DNA of 60,081 nt from Olavius algarvensis Delta 4 endosymbiont. GTDB taxonomy: Bacteria; Desulfobacterota; Desulfobacteria; Desulfobacterales; CAJINA01. The notes beneath the pieces are model-generated. The model searched no databases and was not told the DNA's origin. It was given only the letters and a program-made list of their open reading frames with translations. Below, piece by piece: positions 51,464-60,040 of this stretch. The stretch is taken from positions 1 to 60,081 of the forward strand of contig CAJINA010000147.1 in assembly GCA_905176665.1 (NCBI GenBank), given 5' to 3'. The translations under genes were made by a program, and so were the position numbers. Position 1 is the first letter of the stretch. Each line of letters opens with the position of its first letter.

Positions 51464-51697
51464 ATGAAAGGGATCACTGCATTTGCATTGAATAATTCCA
51501 GAACCGTCATCATGACGATATTCCTGATGGTTGTCGGCGGCCTCTATGCGTTCATCGCCCTTCCGAAACTGGAGGACCCCTTCATCACGATTCGCGAAGC
51601 GGTGGTGACGGCCAAATATCCCGGCATGGCGGTGGCGGAGGTCGAACGCCTGATCACGCGTCCCATCGAGGAGAAAATCCGAGCATGGGCGAAATAG
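51464..51697 (+). CDS. RND efflux pump, N-terminal fragment before a frameshift
   Basis: 77 residues. TM1 and the start of the porter domain of an AcrB/HAE1-type pump: KGITAFALNNSRTVIMTIFLMVVGGLYAFIALPKLEDPFITIREAVVTAKYPGMAVAEVERLITRPIEEKIR in outline. The family continues with 'x-M-x-E-I-D-K-I'. Here the frame runs into AWAK and a stop at 51695-51697, while the continuation MGEIDKI lies in the -1 frame beginning at 51685. One base appears to be missing around 51680-51685 (CGAGCATGG). Without it the two parts make one protein of about 1,030 residues. Confidence 0.85.
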   Translation: MKGITAFALNNSRTVIMTIFLMVVGGLYAFIALPKLEDPFITIREAVVTAKYPGMAVAEVERLITRPIEEKIRAWAK

Positions 51698-54546
51698 ACA
51701 AGATCAAGAATTCCATATCCAAAAACGGCGAGTGTTCGATGCATGTGACCGCCAAAGATCAAGTGCCTGCCGAGCAGCTCGCGGCGACCTGGAAACTGCT
51801 GCGCAACCGGATGGATGATGTCAAATCCGAGCTGCCGGAAGGCACCCTCGGGCCGTTCGTGAACGACACCTTCGGCGATACGTCTGTGGCCACCATCGCC
51901 CTTTGGAGTGATGGGTTCAGCATGGCCGAGATGCATGAAATTGCCCGCCAAACCAGAGAACGCCTCAACCTGCTCAAGGGCATCAAAAAGGTTGATCTCA
52001 CCGGTGTGCAGGATGAGCGCATCTACCTGGAGATGTCGAGCGCCAAAATGGCGCAACTGGGCATCAACCCAAACGATATCGGGAAAAAACTTAAGGCCCA
52101 GAACATCCTTCTCCCGGGCGGCCGGATAAACGTAAACGATGTGGAGATCAGCCTGGAGACCCAGGGGCAGTTCAAGTCCCTGGCGGAGATCGAAGCGGTC
52201 CTGATTCCGATTGCCGGCACCCAAGCCTCTATTCCGCTGCGTGACATTGCCACTCTCCGAAAGGCTTACGTGGAGCCAATCCACAATCCCGCCTATTACA
52301 ACGGCCATCAGGCCATTGTGCTAAGTGTTTATCTCCTCGGGGGGGTCGATGCGGTCGAGTTCGGTGCGCGGCTGCAGCAAGAGGTCTATGAAATTGAGCA
52401 ATCCCTGCCGTGGGGCTACAAGCTCGAATTTGCCACCTACCAGCCGGAGCTCATTAAAAAATCCATCAACGGCATGGTGCTCAACGTAATCGAAAGCATC
52501 ACCATCGTCCTGGTGGTGGTCATGCTGCTGCTGGGGGTGCGAACCGGTTTGATTGTGGGCTCTTTTATCCCACTGGTCATGTGTTACGGTCTATTGACCA
52601 TGTTCGTGCTGGGCATTGATCTGGAGCGGATGTCGCTGGCCACGATGATTATTGCGCTGGGCATGTTTGTGGACAATGCCATTGTGGTCTCCGATGATAT
52701 CAAGGTGAATCTGGAAAAGGGCATGCCGCGCAAGGAGGCCGTCCTTAAAACCGGCCAATCCCTCACCGTCCCCCTGCTCACCAGTACGCTGACCACTGTG
52801 TTTGCCTTTGGGCCGATCCTGATGCAACTCGGTATGGCCGGTGACTACACCGCCTCGCTGGGGTCGGTGATGATTATCCTGCTCATGGGCTCGTGGTTTA
52901 TCTCCATGTTTTCATCTACCAGCATGTGCTACTGGTTTTTAAAAACATCGCCGGCCGGCGGCGGTGACAAGCAGACGGACAGCGATCCGTACCAGGGAAA
53001 ATTTTATCGTTTCTACCGGCAGGTCCTCACCTTTTCCCTGCGGCGGCGGGGCCTGGTGATGGGTGTGACGGGCGGTATTTTTGTTGCCGCACTCTACGCG
53101 GGCACGTTTATACCGCAGGCTTTTTTCCCGCAGGGAGACAGAAATCAATACCTGATTTACCTCGATCTGCCTGCCGGCACACGTATCGAGGAGACTGACC
53201 GGACGGTGAGAAGACTCAGCGCCTGGCTGCAGGATAAACAGGAAAACCCGGAAGTCACCGGAACAATTGCCTATGTGGGCAATGGGGGGCCCCGGTTTTT
53301 CCTCTCCCTGGCTCCGGTGGATCCGGATCCGTTCGTTGGCTTTTTAATCGTGACCACCGAGACAAGCAAACAGGTGCCTGAACTGGTTCAGCGTACGGCC
53401 CAGCACCTGCAAAATCATTTCCCCAATGCCCGCGGCCGGGTGAAATCCATGTGGCTCGGCGCCACTGAATCCGGTCTGGTTGACATCCGGATCAGTGGAC
53501 CGGAGATAGCGGTCCTGGAGAAACTGGCCGGAGAGGTGGAGGCCGCGCTCCGCACAATTCCCGGCAGCATTCATATTAAACAGGATTGGAACAACCGGGT
53601 GTTTTCGGTCAAGGCGGATGTCGATCAAACCCGGGCCCTCCGTGCCGGGGTGACATCCAAAGATGTGGCCGACACGTTGACTTTCTTTGTTGACGGTACA
53701 ACCGTCACCGATTATCAGCGGGGCAATGTCCAGATCCCCATTGTCGGGCGGGGGATCGCGATTGAAAGGGACTCCCCGGAAAGCCTGCGCACGCTTGGCA
53801 TCCGTTCATCATCCGGCGACAACGTACCAATCAGCCAGGTAGCCGATGTGTACACCGTGGGTGAATTGGACCGGATAGTGCGCTACAATCAGAAACGGAC
53901 CATCACCGTCAGTGTCAAAAATCAGGTGCTGCTGGCTTCCGAGATCCTGGCCGCCGTGAAGCCCACCCTGGACGGCATGAATTTTCCCGAAAATCACCAC
54001 TGGCATGTGGGGGCCGAACTGGAGGACTCCGCCACCGCCCAGCGTAATCTCAAGAGCTGGCTGCTGCCCTGTTTTGGGGGTATTGTGGCCCTGCTCGTAT
54101 GGCAGTTTAACTCCATCCGGCGGGCTGCCATTATTATTTTAACCATGCCCCTGATTCTTGTCGGGTCGGTGGTCGGCCTGCTGGTGATGCAGGCCGACTT
54201 TGGTTTCATGGTCCTTCTGGGTCTGTTGGCTCTGGCCGGATCCATTGTGAACAACGGCATCGTGATGATCGATAAAATCGAGGAGAACCAGCGCAGCGGG
54301 CAGACACCCTATGATGCGGTTGTCAATTCAGCCATCAGCCGCTTTAGGCCGATCCTGCTTTCGGTATCCACGACCATGCTTGGTTTCACTCCGCTGATCA
54401 TCAATAATGATCCGCTTTTTTTCGGTATGGCCTGTGTCATGTTCTTCGGTCTGGGCATCGGCAGTATGTTTACCCTGAACTATGTGCCGGTACTTTACAG
54501 CATTTTCTTCAAGGTTAAAGCACCGGCGGACAATGGGGCCGGCTGA
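51685..54546 (+). CDS. RND efflux pump, main part after the frameshift
   Basis: 953 residues in the open frame. Contains nearly the whole inner-membrane proton-driven pump: porter and docking domains, TM2-TM6 (IESITIVLVVVMLLLGVRTGLIVGSFIPLVM; MSLATMIIALGMFVDNAIVVSDDI, with Asp residues in TM4 used in proton relay; TSTLTTVFAFGPILM), a second periplasmic half, and TM8-TM12 (LPCFGGIVALLVWQFNSIRRAAIIILTMPLILVGSVVGLLVM; LGLLALAGSIVNNGIVMIDKI). If the frameshift is real the protein lacks TM1 and would not work. Overlap with the upstream fragment is 13 bases. If a single base is restored, length equals the usual HAE1 pump. Confidence 0.9.
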   Translation: MGEIDKIKNSISKNGECSMHVTAKDQVPAEQLAATWKLLRNRMDDVKSELPEGTLGPFVNDTFGDTSVATIALWSDGFSMAEMHEIARQTRERLNLLKGIKKVDLTGVQDERIYLEMSSAKMAQLGINPNDIGKKLKAQNILLPGGRINVNDVEISLETQGQFKSLAEIEAVLIPIAGTQASIPLRDIATLRKAYVEPIHNPAYYNGHQAIVLSVYLLGGVDAVEFGARLQQEVYEIEQSLPWGYKLEFATYQPELIKKSINGMVLNVIESITIVLVVVMLLLGVRTGLIVGSFIPLVMCYGLLTMFVLGIDLERMSLATMIIALGMFVDNAIVVSDDIKVNLEKGMPRKEAVLKTGQSLTVPLLTSTLTTVFAFGPILMQLGMAGDYTASLGSVMIILLMGSWFISMFSSTSMCYWFLKTSPAGGGDKQTDSDPYQGKFYRFYRQVLTFSLRRRGLVMGVTGGIFVAALYAGTFIPQAFFPQGDRNQYLIYLDLPAGTRIEETDRTVRRLSAWLQDKQENPEVTGTIAYVGNGGPRFFLSLAPVDPDPFVGFLIVTTETSKQVPELVQRTAQHLQNHFPNARGRVKSMWLGATESGLVDIRISGPEIAVLEKLAGEVEAALRTIPGSIHIKQDWNNRVFSVKADVDQTRALRAGVTSKDVADTLTFFVDGTTVTDYQRGNVQIPIVGRGIAIERDSPESLRTLGIRSSSGDNVPISQVADVYTVGELDRIVRYNQKRTITVSVKNQVLLASEILAAVKPTLDGMNFPENHHWHVGAELEDSATAQRNLKSWLLPCFGGIVALLVWQFNSIRRAAIIILTMPLILVGSVVGLLVMQADFGFMVLLGLLALAGSIVNNGIVMIDKIEENQRSGQTPYDAVVNSAISRFRPILLSVSTTMLGFTPLIINNDPLFFGMACVMFFGLGIGSMFTLNYVPVLYSIFFKVKAPADNGAG

Positions 54547-54709
54547 ACCCGAAAGTAAGCGGCGGGCTGATGAATTGGTTTTTTTGACGAACACACTGCG
54601 TTCTAGCTGCGGGCAACCCTGGCTGCCGTGGAGCTGTCGCCCAGTTGATGGTTTAAACTGCCGGATCGCACCGGTAGGATGGTTGATGACCTGTTTTGCC
54701 GCTGAGTTG
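54547..54709. other. Spacer between pump and outer-membrane factor
   Basis: 163 bases without a gene; with MITE-A copy 2 it makes a 355-base gap inside the efflux operon. A TTGACG-type -35 at about 54589 could serve a secondary promoter. Confidence 0.3.
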
Positions 54710-54878
54710 GTGTCCATCCACAAACGGTAGATTTTGCTATAGGGCAAGGCTTGAGCGATTTTGAAACCGCAGTATTAGTGGGCTATTTCGAGGATTTAAA
54801 AAGAGCGCAAACACAGCCCTGGGCCAATGGAACATCCCGCAGCCTTTAGCGGGGAAGATGCCGCTTGTGGATGGACAC
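54710..54878. repeat. MITE-A copy 2
   Basis: Terminal inverted repeats GTGTCCATCCACAAACGG (54710-54727) and CCGCTTGTGGATGGACAC (54861-54878), 17 of 18 matching. Interior GAGCGATTTTGAAACCGCAG and CTATTTCGAGGAT identical to copy 1 at 23321-23507. It ends 23 bases before the start of the outer-membrane factor gene, so it may supply or disturb expression. Confidence 0.85.
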
Positions 54879-54901
54879 GAGTTAACAAGAGGGGGAGCAC
54901 T

Positions 54902-56548
54902 ATGTGTACGGGTAAAGGCTATGTGGTAACCAATCAAAAACAGCCCGGTTGCTTCACCAGGTGGGCCAAACCGTTGCGTACCGGGCGACTGGCATGGGCT
55001 GCAATCGTATTGATGCTCGGCGGGTGCACCATGGTCGGACCGGATTTTGTCAAACCGGAGGCCCCGGTGCGCGCTGACTGGATGGAGAGCCACTCGCCGG
55101 GCTTGAGCGCCGGGCAAACCGACTACAGGGAGTGGTGGCGGGTATTTAACGACCCCGTGCTCGACAATTTGGTCGCAAAAGCCTACCACCAAAACCTTCC
55201 CCTGCAGATTGCCGGCATCCGCATTTATGAGGCGCGTGCTCAATTGGGCATTGCGGTTGGCGATCTTTACCCCCAACAGCAGTCGGCCGACGGGGACCTG
55301 ACAAACAACAAACGTAGCACGAGTTCTGGATCCCCCTATATCGATGAGCATTTCAATGCTCTGAAGCTTGGGTTCGATGCGACCTGGGAGGCGGATATTT
55401 GGGGTAAGTTTCGCCGCTCGGTTCAATCGGGGGTCGCCAACCTGGAGGCTACCGTCGCCAGTTATGACAATGTTCTCGTATCCCTGACGGCTGAAGTCGC
55501 GCGTACCTACATCCTGATACGAACGCTGGAAGAACGGCTGTTGATCGCGGCGGAAAATGTCAAGCTGCAAGAGCAATCGTTACAGATTGCCAATGTTCGC
55601 TTTACCGAGGGCGCTGTTTCAGAACTGGATGTGGCCCAGGCCCGGATGTTGTTAAATAATACCCGGGCCCTGATTCCCAGTTTGGAAACCAATCTGCGTC
55701 AATCCCAAAACGCACTGGCTATTTTGCTGGGTGTGCTGCCTGGTGAACTGATCGAAATGCTGCACGGACCGGCCCAGATTCCAGCCGCAGCCGAGACCGT
55801 CATTGTTGACATCCCCAGCAATCTTCTCAGACGGCGACCCGACATACGGCTGACCGAGCTGCGAATTGCCACCCAAAGTCCTCAGATCGGAATCGCCAAA
55901 GCGGACCTGTACCCGCATTTTACACTGTTTGGAACAATCGGATGGCGTTCATCAGACGCCACGTCGGCATCCAGCCAGAATGAGCTGGGTGATATCTTCA
56001 GCAGTAAAAGTTTATTCTGGAGTGCCGGGCCTGGTATCAGCTGGGATTTTCTTAATTACGGGCGTATTAGAAACCGCGTGCGGGTCGAAGATGCACGCCT
56101 TCAACAGCTTGTCATCAAATATCACAATACGGTTTTAAATGCCCAGCGGGAAGTTGAAGATGCGATGGTGGCGTTCGCGCGTGCCAGGGAAGAGGAACGC
56201 TATTTGAAAACGAGTGTCACCGCAGCCCAAAGAGCGGTAGCCATTTCGATGCTGCAATACAAAGAGGGGGCTACTGACTATCAAAGAGTCTTGGATTCAC
56301 AGCGGTTCCTGGCCACGCAAGCCGATCGTTTGACTGAAGTCAGCGGACAGGTCGGCACGAATCTCGTGGCCACCTACAAAGCGCTGGGCGGTGGGTGGCA
56401 AATTAGAAAAGGCACGGACATTCTTTCAGAGGAAAATAAAAATGAAATGACCGAGCGAACGAGTTGGGGGGGCTTGCTGGATCCCGAAGAAATCGATGTG
56501 CCGGTTGATGATAAGGATCGCCAGAACTGGCGATCGCCGGACTGGTAG
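54902..56548 (+). CDS. Outer-membrane efflux lipoprotein (OprM/NodT type)
   Basis: 548 residues from ATG at 54902 (GAGGGGGAGC just upstream); the frame extends further into the MITE. Lipoprotein signal with LMLGGC, followed by the family start TMVGPDFVKPEAPVRADW. Two outer membrane efflux (TolC-fold) repeats: first half DNLVAKAYHQNLPLQIAGIRIYEARAQLGIAVGDLYPQQ, VSLTAEVARTYILIRTLEERLLIAAENVKLQEQSLQIANVRFTEGAVSELDVAQARMLLNNTRALIPSLETNLRQSQNALAILLG in pieces; second half IRLTELRIATQSPQIGIAKADLYPHFTLFG, EVEDAMVAFARAREEERYLKTSVTAAQRAVAISMLQYKEGATDYQRVLDSQR in pieces. Forms the trimeric exit duct of the tripartite pump. The C-terminal 40 residues are an acidic extra tail. Confidence 0.92.
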   Translation: MCTGKGYVVTNQKQPGCFTRWAKPLRTGRLAWAAIVLMLGGCTMVGPDFVKPEAPVRADWMESHSPGLSAGQTDYREWWRVFNDPVLDNLVAKAYHQNLPLQIAGIRIYEARAQLGIAVGDLYPQQQSADGDLTNNKRSTSSGSPYIDEHFNALKLGFDATWEADIWGKFRRSVQSGVANLEATVASYDNVLVSLTAEVARTYILIRTLEERLLIAAENVKLQEQSLQIANVRFTEGAVSELDVAQARMLLNNTRALIPSLETNLRQSQNALAILLGVLPGELIEMLHGPAQIPAAAETVIVDIPSNLLRRRPDIRLTELRIATQSPQIGIAKADLYPHFTLFGTIGWRSSDATSASSQNELGDIFSSKSLFWSAGPGISWDFLNYGRIRNRVRVEDARLQQLVIKYHNTVLNAQREVEDAMVAFARAREEERYLKTSVTAAQRAVAISMLQYKEGATDYQRVLDSQRFLATQADRLTEVSGQVGTNLVATYKALGGGWQIRKGTDILSEENKNEMTERTSWGGLLDPEEIDVPVDDKDRQNWRSPDW

Positions 56549-56619
56549 TGCTCTGCGGAAGATGAGCAACCGGGTTTGATCAACGCAGAACTCGATATCG
56601 AAGCCCGAAAAGGGAAAGG

Positions 56620-57048
56620 ATGGACCGATTGCTTCTGAATCTTGCGATCTGCATGTTCATACTGGTGGCAACCGTTGCAGTCCACACCATGGGCATGATG
56701 ATGGTATTGCAGTTTAACGCAAGGCAGGCGCGGCGGCCCAAAGCGCACCTGCTCAGGAAGAGAAACTTCCACATCGTCAGCGGGGCCGTCCTCATCATGT
56801 TCCTGGTCTCGCTATTCGAGGTGTTGATCTGGGCTTGCACCTACCTGGTGTTGAATGCCATCGAAGGTCTGGAAAAGGCGATTTATTTTTCCATGGTCAC
56901 ATTTACCACGCTGGGCTACGGCGATGTCCTTCTCGATGAACGCTGGCAACTGCTGGCCTCTTTCGAAGCGGCCAACGGAATTATCATGTTCGGCTGGACA
57001 ACAGCCATCATCATGGCTGTCGTGCAGCGTGTCCATTTCAGAGATTGA
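56620..57048 (+). CDS. Two-TM potassium-channel-like protein
   Basis: 142 residues, ATG at 56620 with AGGGAAAGG adjacent. TM1 (NLAICMFILVATVAVHTMGMMMVL), TM2 (FHIVSGAVLIMFLVSLFEVLIWACTYLVL), pore loop with selectivity filter TFTTLGYGD (T-x-G-Y-G-D), and a last TM (GIIMFGWTTAIIMAVVQRV). Ion_trans_2 family. No RCK or cyclic-nucleotide domain. Would act as a tetramer passing K+ across the inner membrane. Co-directional with the efflux operon, 71 bases after the outer-membrane factor, so possibly part of the same unit. Confidence 0.88.
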   Translation: MDRLLLNLAICMFILVATVAVHTMGMMMVLQFNARQARRPKAHLLRKRNFHIVSGAVLIMFLVSLFEVLIWACTYLVLNAIEGLEKAIYFSMVTFTTLGYGDVLLDERWQLLASFEAANGIIMFGWTTAIIMAVVQRVHFRD

Positions 57049-57419
57049 GGCCGGTTGTCATTTAGAAGTAAAGAATCCCGGCCCTGAGGGCCAGGCTTTG
57101 GGTTGCCCCTGAAAGGGGCTTGTAACCAAAAACACATCGCCACGGGGCGACCGGATTCAGGTTTAAAGGCCAAAGACTGAAGGCTTAAGGAAAACCGTAA
57201 ACACCCGTCTGTCCGATTGAATGTATTAGCTGCAATGGCCTTAATAGCTTGGGCTCAAACTCCGTTTTAATGGTTTTGTTGGCCGCTCTTTACTTCAGTC
57301 TTCAGCCTTCAGTCTTTTTATATGTATTTCCTTACAATCATTTTCGGCATAGCCAATTATCTCTGACCTGGTCTTGAGGAATAGGTTTTAAGGACGAAAT
57401 TAAAAACAGGCATTTTCAA
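57049..57419. other. Intergenic region with hairpins and a MITE-like repeat
   Basis: A run of small stems: CCCGGCCCTGAGGGCC (about 57077-57092), GGTTGCCCCT/AGGGGC..GTAACC (57101-57127) and CGCC..GGGGCG (57140-57149). The repeat at 57161-57316 follows. No gene is seen. Confidence 0.5.
57161..57316. repeat. MITE-like inverted repeat (CTTCAGCCTTC family)
   Basis: Left GGCCAAAGACTGAAGGCTTA (from 57168), right CTTCAGTCTTCAGCCTTCAG (57293-57312), about 155 bases overall; same arm family as 3657-3800, 4708-4855 and 39573-39600. Confidence 0.6.
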
Positions 57420-58811
57420 ATGGTCAAAGGCGTTCATAAGCAGGTTTATACAATCAGGATGCTCGCCATCTGCCTGTGTGTGATTCTGTCCGCGTGTACG
57501 CATCCCCGTGTGGTGCAAAAGCCCCTGGAACAATGGGACGCTGGAAAAAGTGAAATAGTTTTCAAGCAGGTGGCCGGGAATCGATCCTCAGACGTGCTGG
57601 TCCTCATGGCGTTTTCGGGCGGCGGCACCCGGGCGGCCTCGTTTTCCTATGGTGTCCTTCAGGAAATAGCCGCTACCATGGTGATGACGGCCGACGGCCG
57701 ACGGCGCCTGCTGGATGAAGTGGATCTGATCTCATCCGTGTCGGGTGGAAGCTTTCCCAACGCCTATTTTGCCTTGTACGGGGAGGCAATTTTTCAAAAT
57801 TTTGAAACTGCTTTCCTGCGCAAAGACATCCAGGGCCGCGTGCAAGATGATATTTTCAGCCCGGCCAGTTGGTCTGCACTTTCGAGTTCAACCTACAGCC
57901 GTTCCGACATTGCCGCCGCTTACTATCATGAAAACGTTTTTCACGGTGCCACCTTTGCCGACCTGAACCGGCCCGGTGCGCCGGTCGTGGTGATCAATGC
58001 CACCGATCTGGCCACCGGCATACGCGTTTCCTTCACCCGCCCCTTCTTTGATATCATCTGCGCGGATTTGGACGCATTCCCGGTTGCGCGCGCACTTGCA
58101 GCGACGTCGGCGGTACCGATTTTGTTAACACCGATTGCGCTGAAAAACTACGCGGGCAGTTGTGGATACAAAACAACCCCCTGGATCACAGCGCTCCTGC
58201 AGGCAGAACAAGGTACCATCGGGAAGGCTCAGGCCCAGGGCCTGGCTGCATTTCAAGATGCCGGCAAGCATCCCTGGCTGCACCTGGTTGACGGCGGTAT
58301 TGCCGATAATCTCGGTTTGCGGTCTCTGGTCGCCCTTTTCGGGGCCTCGAGCGGCGCCGAGCGCGACCCGCGCATGGTTTTGGCCAAACGTGGCCACGAA
58401 CGGGTGCGCCATATCCTCATCATGCTGGTCAATTCCAACAACCGGCCGCACCTTGAATGGGCGCTCAAGCAGGACACGCCTTCCGTACTCGATGTGGCCG
58501 CGGCCGTCTCGACAGACCAGATCAACCGCTACAGCCATGACAGCATCGAGATCACACGCCTGTTTTTCAGAAAATTGGCTAAGCAGCTATCCACTGAAGA
58601 CAAAGAGGTCACTTTCGACTTTGTCCGGGTCGACTTTAAAGGGGTTGCAGAGGATGCCGAGCGGGAAAAACTGAATAACATCGGCACCAGTTTTCGGCTC
58701 AGCGATGCAGAGGTCGACCTGCTGATTTCGAATGCTCGCAAAGTGTTGCGAGCCTCACCGGAATTCAAGACCTTTTTGGAGCGCGTAAATGGAAAAACGG
58801 TTGGGCCTTAA
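57420..58811 (+). CDS. Patatin-like phospholipase lipoprotein
   Basis: 463 residues from ATG at 57420 (an internal ATG at 57459 is also possible). Lipoprotein signal MLAICLCVILSAC. Patatin core: oxyanion FSGGGTRAASFSYGVLQEI, nucleophile VSGGSFPNAYFA (G-x-S-x-G read as S-V-S-G-G, catalytic Ser in SSVSGG), and the Asp of the Ser-Asp dyad in HLVDGGIADNLGLRSLV (D-G-G). C-terminal helical region to residue 460. Acts as a lipid acyl hydrolase in the periplasm or at the inner face of the outer membrane; target lipids unknown. Stands alone between repeat-rich spacers. Confidence 0.9.
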   Translation: MVKGVHKQVYTIRMLAICLCVILSACTHPRVVQKPLEQWDAGKSEIVFKQVAGNRSSDVLVLMAFSGGGTRAASFSYGVLQEIAATMVMTADGRRRLLDEVDLISSVSGGSFPNAYFALYGEAIFQNFETAFLRKDIQGRVQDDIFSPASWSALSSSTYSRSDIAAAYYHENVFHGATFADLNRPGAPVVVINATDLATGIRVSFTRPFFDIICADLDAFPVARALAATSAVPILLTPIALKNYAGSCGYKTTPWITALLQAEQGTIGKAQAQGLAAFQDAGKHPWLHLVDGGIADNLGLRSLVALFGASSGAERDPRMVLAKRGHERVRHILIMLVNSNNRPHLEWALKQDTPSVLDVAAAVSTDQINRYSHDSIEITRLFFRKLAKQLSTEDKEVTFDFVRVDFKGVAEDAEREKLNNIGTSFRLSDAEVDLLISNARKVLRASPEFKTFLERVNGKTVGP

Positions 58812-58852
58812 AGATTGAGATATGTCACGGAGGAACCAGGTGTAATCGAAGA

Positions 58853-59035
58853 TTGAAAGAACGCGGCATACAGGCAACCACTGTGGGCCTCACCTTCTAT
58901 TTCTTGATTGCCGGCCCGGCCATGGCCGTGGATGAGGCCTCGCCGGATTCCTGGCAATTCAGCCTCATGTTAGGCTGCAGGGCAGTCGTCAATTTATGGG
59001 GCGTACCATTTGAGGTAGAAAAGGAAATATTGTGA
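58853..59035 (+). pseudogene. Gene remnant with signal peptide
   Basis: 60 codons with no ATG; TTG at 58853 is the only start. A GGAGG lies upstream, but the nearby GTG is followed at once by a stop in its own frame. The first 40 residues look like a genuine secreted-protein N-terminus (GLTFYFLIAGPAMAVDEASPDSWQFSLM). The rest (LGCRAVVNLWGVPF...) does not continue any domain I know. 'SWQFSLxPYLWL' starts are known in some outer-membrane proteins, so this is probably the 5' end of one, broken at about 58968 by an insertion or deletion that brought in the AT-rich DNA to the right. Confidence 0.45.
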
Positions 59036-59047
59036 AAGGTAAATCAT

Positions 59048-59497
59048 ATGAAAGTAAAAAATGAATTTTACAGAAATTATGTGGATAGTAAAATTCGAGT
59101 TAAAAATTTGATATACTACTTAATCCTTTCTATCGCTTTTTCAATCGTTCTGTATGATTCATTCATCCACAATTTGCCCTTTCATTATGTCCTGTTTGTT
59201 GTCGCTGGTCGATTCATGAGTTTGATAATGATTAGAATGCTGAAATTGAAAAAAAGGGATACGGATAACAAAATCACATCCGAACGAAATATAGCTGGTT
59301 TATTGGTAGTTGTGTCAGTCGTATTTCTCAGGACATATATTTTCCCCAAAATCTTAGTGGAATTCAATGTTGTATTCATATCTGACGCGCTTCTCCTCAT
59401 ACTGGTTGGTTGGAATTTAGGAAGAGTCCATTTGTTATCAAATAAAGTTGAAGAAATGGCTTATACAAAACTAATGGAGAGTGCGGAAAAACAATGA
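59048..59497 (+). CDS. AT-rich membrane orphan
   Basis: 149 residues, ATG at 59048 with AAAGG upstream. Four predicted membrane segments: LIYYLILSIAFSIVLYD, FHYVLFVVAGRFMSLIMI, IAGLLVVVSVVFLRTYIF, and VVFISDALLLILVGWNLG, with a basic first loop (KLKKRDTDNK). Strongly AT-rich compared with genes on either side, suggesting recent acquisition. No family recognised. Confidence 0.65.
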   Translation: MKVKNEFYRNYVDSKIRVKNLIYYLILSIAFSIVLYDSFIHNLPFHYVLFVVAGRFMSLIMIRMLKLKKRDTDNKITSERNIAGLLVVVSVVFLRTYIFPKILVEFNVVFISDALLLILVGWNLGRVHLLSNKVEEMAYTKLMESAEKQ

Positions 59498-59566
59498 TTA
59501 CACACTGACGTTTCGCAGTAAAAATAAGATTGGATTTTCGGCAAATATAAGCAACCGGAGGAAATT

Positions 59567-60037
59567 ATGTTTCGCAATCCAAATCCCAAAACGTCCTGTA
59601 TTTTTCTTGCAACGTTTTTACTACTGATCATCACCAGCAGTCAAGTGCTGGCCCAGGATTTACCTGGAGATCATTCTCGCTGGATCGGCGATATCGAAGG
59701 GCCGATCGTAGATAAGCAGGGGAGTGCGAATGTCTATGAGTTCCGGTTCCAGGAGAGTGGAAAAGTCAAAGTGTACAAGCACATGCCCGTCTGGAAACTG
59801 GAACAGACCTTTGATTTTGAAATGGCTGGTCGTGACATCAAGCTCACCGGAGACAGCAATGGGCCTATCGGAGAACTGGCTGGTCAAACGATCAGACATC
59901 TTGATGATACCAAGTTTTCTTTCAAGTTTATTGATGGGAAAACTGATATAGAACTAAAGAAAAGTTTCAGGTGGCTAAGCTGGTTAAATTGTAAAAGTCA
60001 AAGACCTCCCGGACAGTCAGCCCTCTCGGGTCAGTGA
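59567..60037 (+). CDS. Secreted orphan protein
   Basis: 156 residues, ATG at 59567 preceded by GGAGGAAATT. Signal peptide CIFLATFLLLIITSSQVLAQ, cleavage likely after LAQ (about 29-30). The mature part is beta-rich and resembles a small periplasmic barrel or lipocalin-like fold (WIGDIEGPIVDKQGSANVYEFRFQESGKVKVYKHMPVWKLEQTFDFEMAGRDIKLTGDSNGPIGELAGQTIRHLDDTKFSFKF in outline). This kind of strand pattern occurs in 'lipid or small-molecule response' periplasmic proteins, but no name can be given. The last residues (RPPGQSALSGQ) look like low-complexity readthrough and may reflect a disrupted end. Confidence 0.7.
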   Translation: MFRNPNPKTSCIFLATFLLLIITSSQVLAQDLPGDHSRWIGDIEGPIVDKQGSANVYEFRFQESGKVKVYKHMPVWKLEQTFDFEMAGRDIKLTGDSNGPIGELAGQTIRHLDDTKFSFKFIDGKTDIELKKSFRWLSWLNCKSQRPPGQSALSGQ

Positions 60038-60040
60038 TTA

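Noticed and set aside
51679..51697. Programmed -1 frameshift in the pump gene
   Set aside because: No slippery heptamer or strong stimulatory hairpin is evident at the junction, so a mutation or sequence error is simpler.
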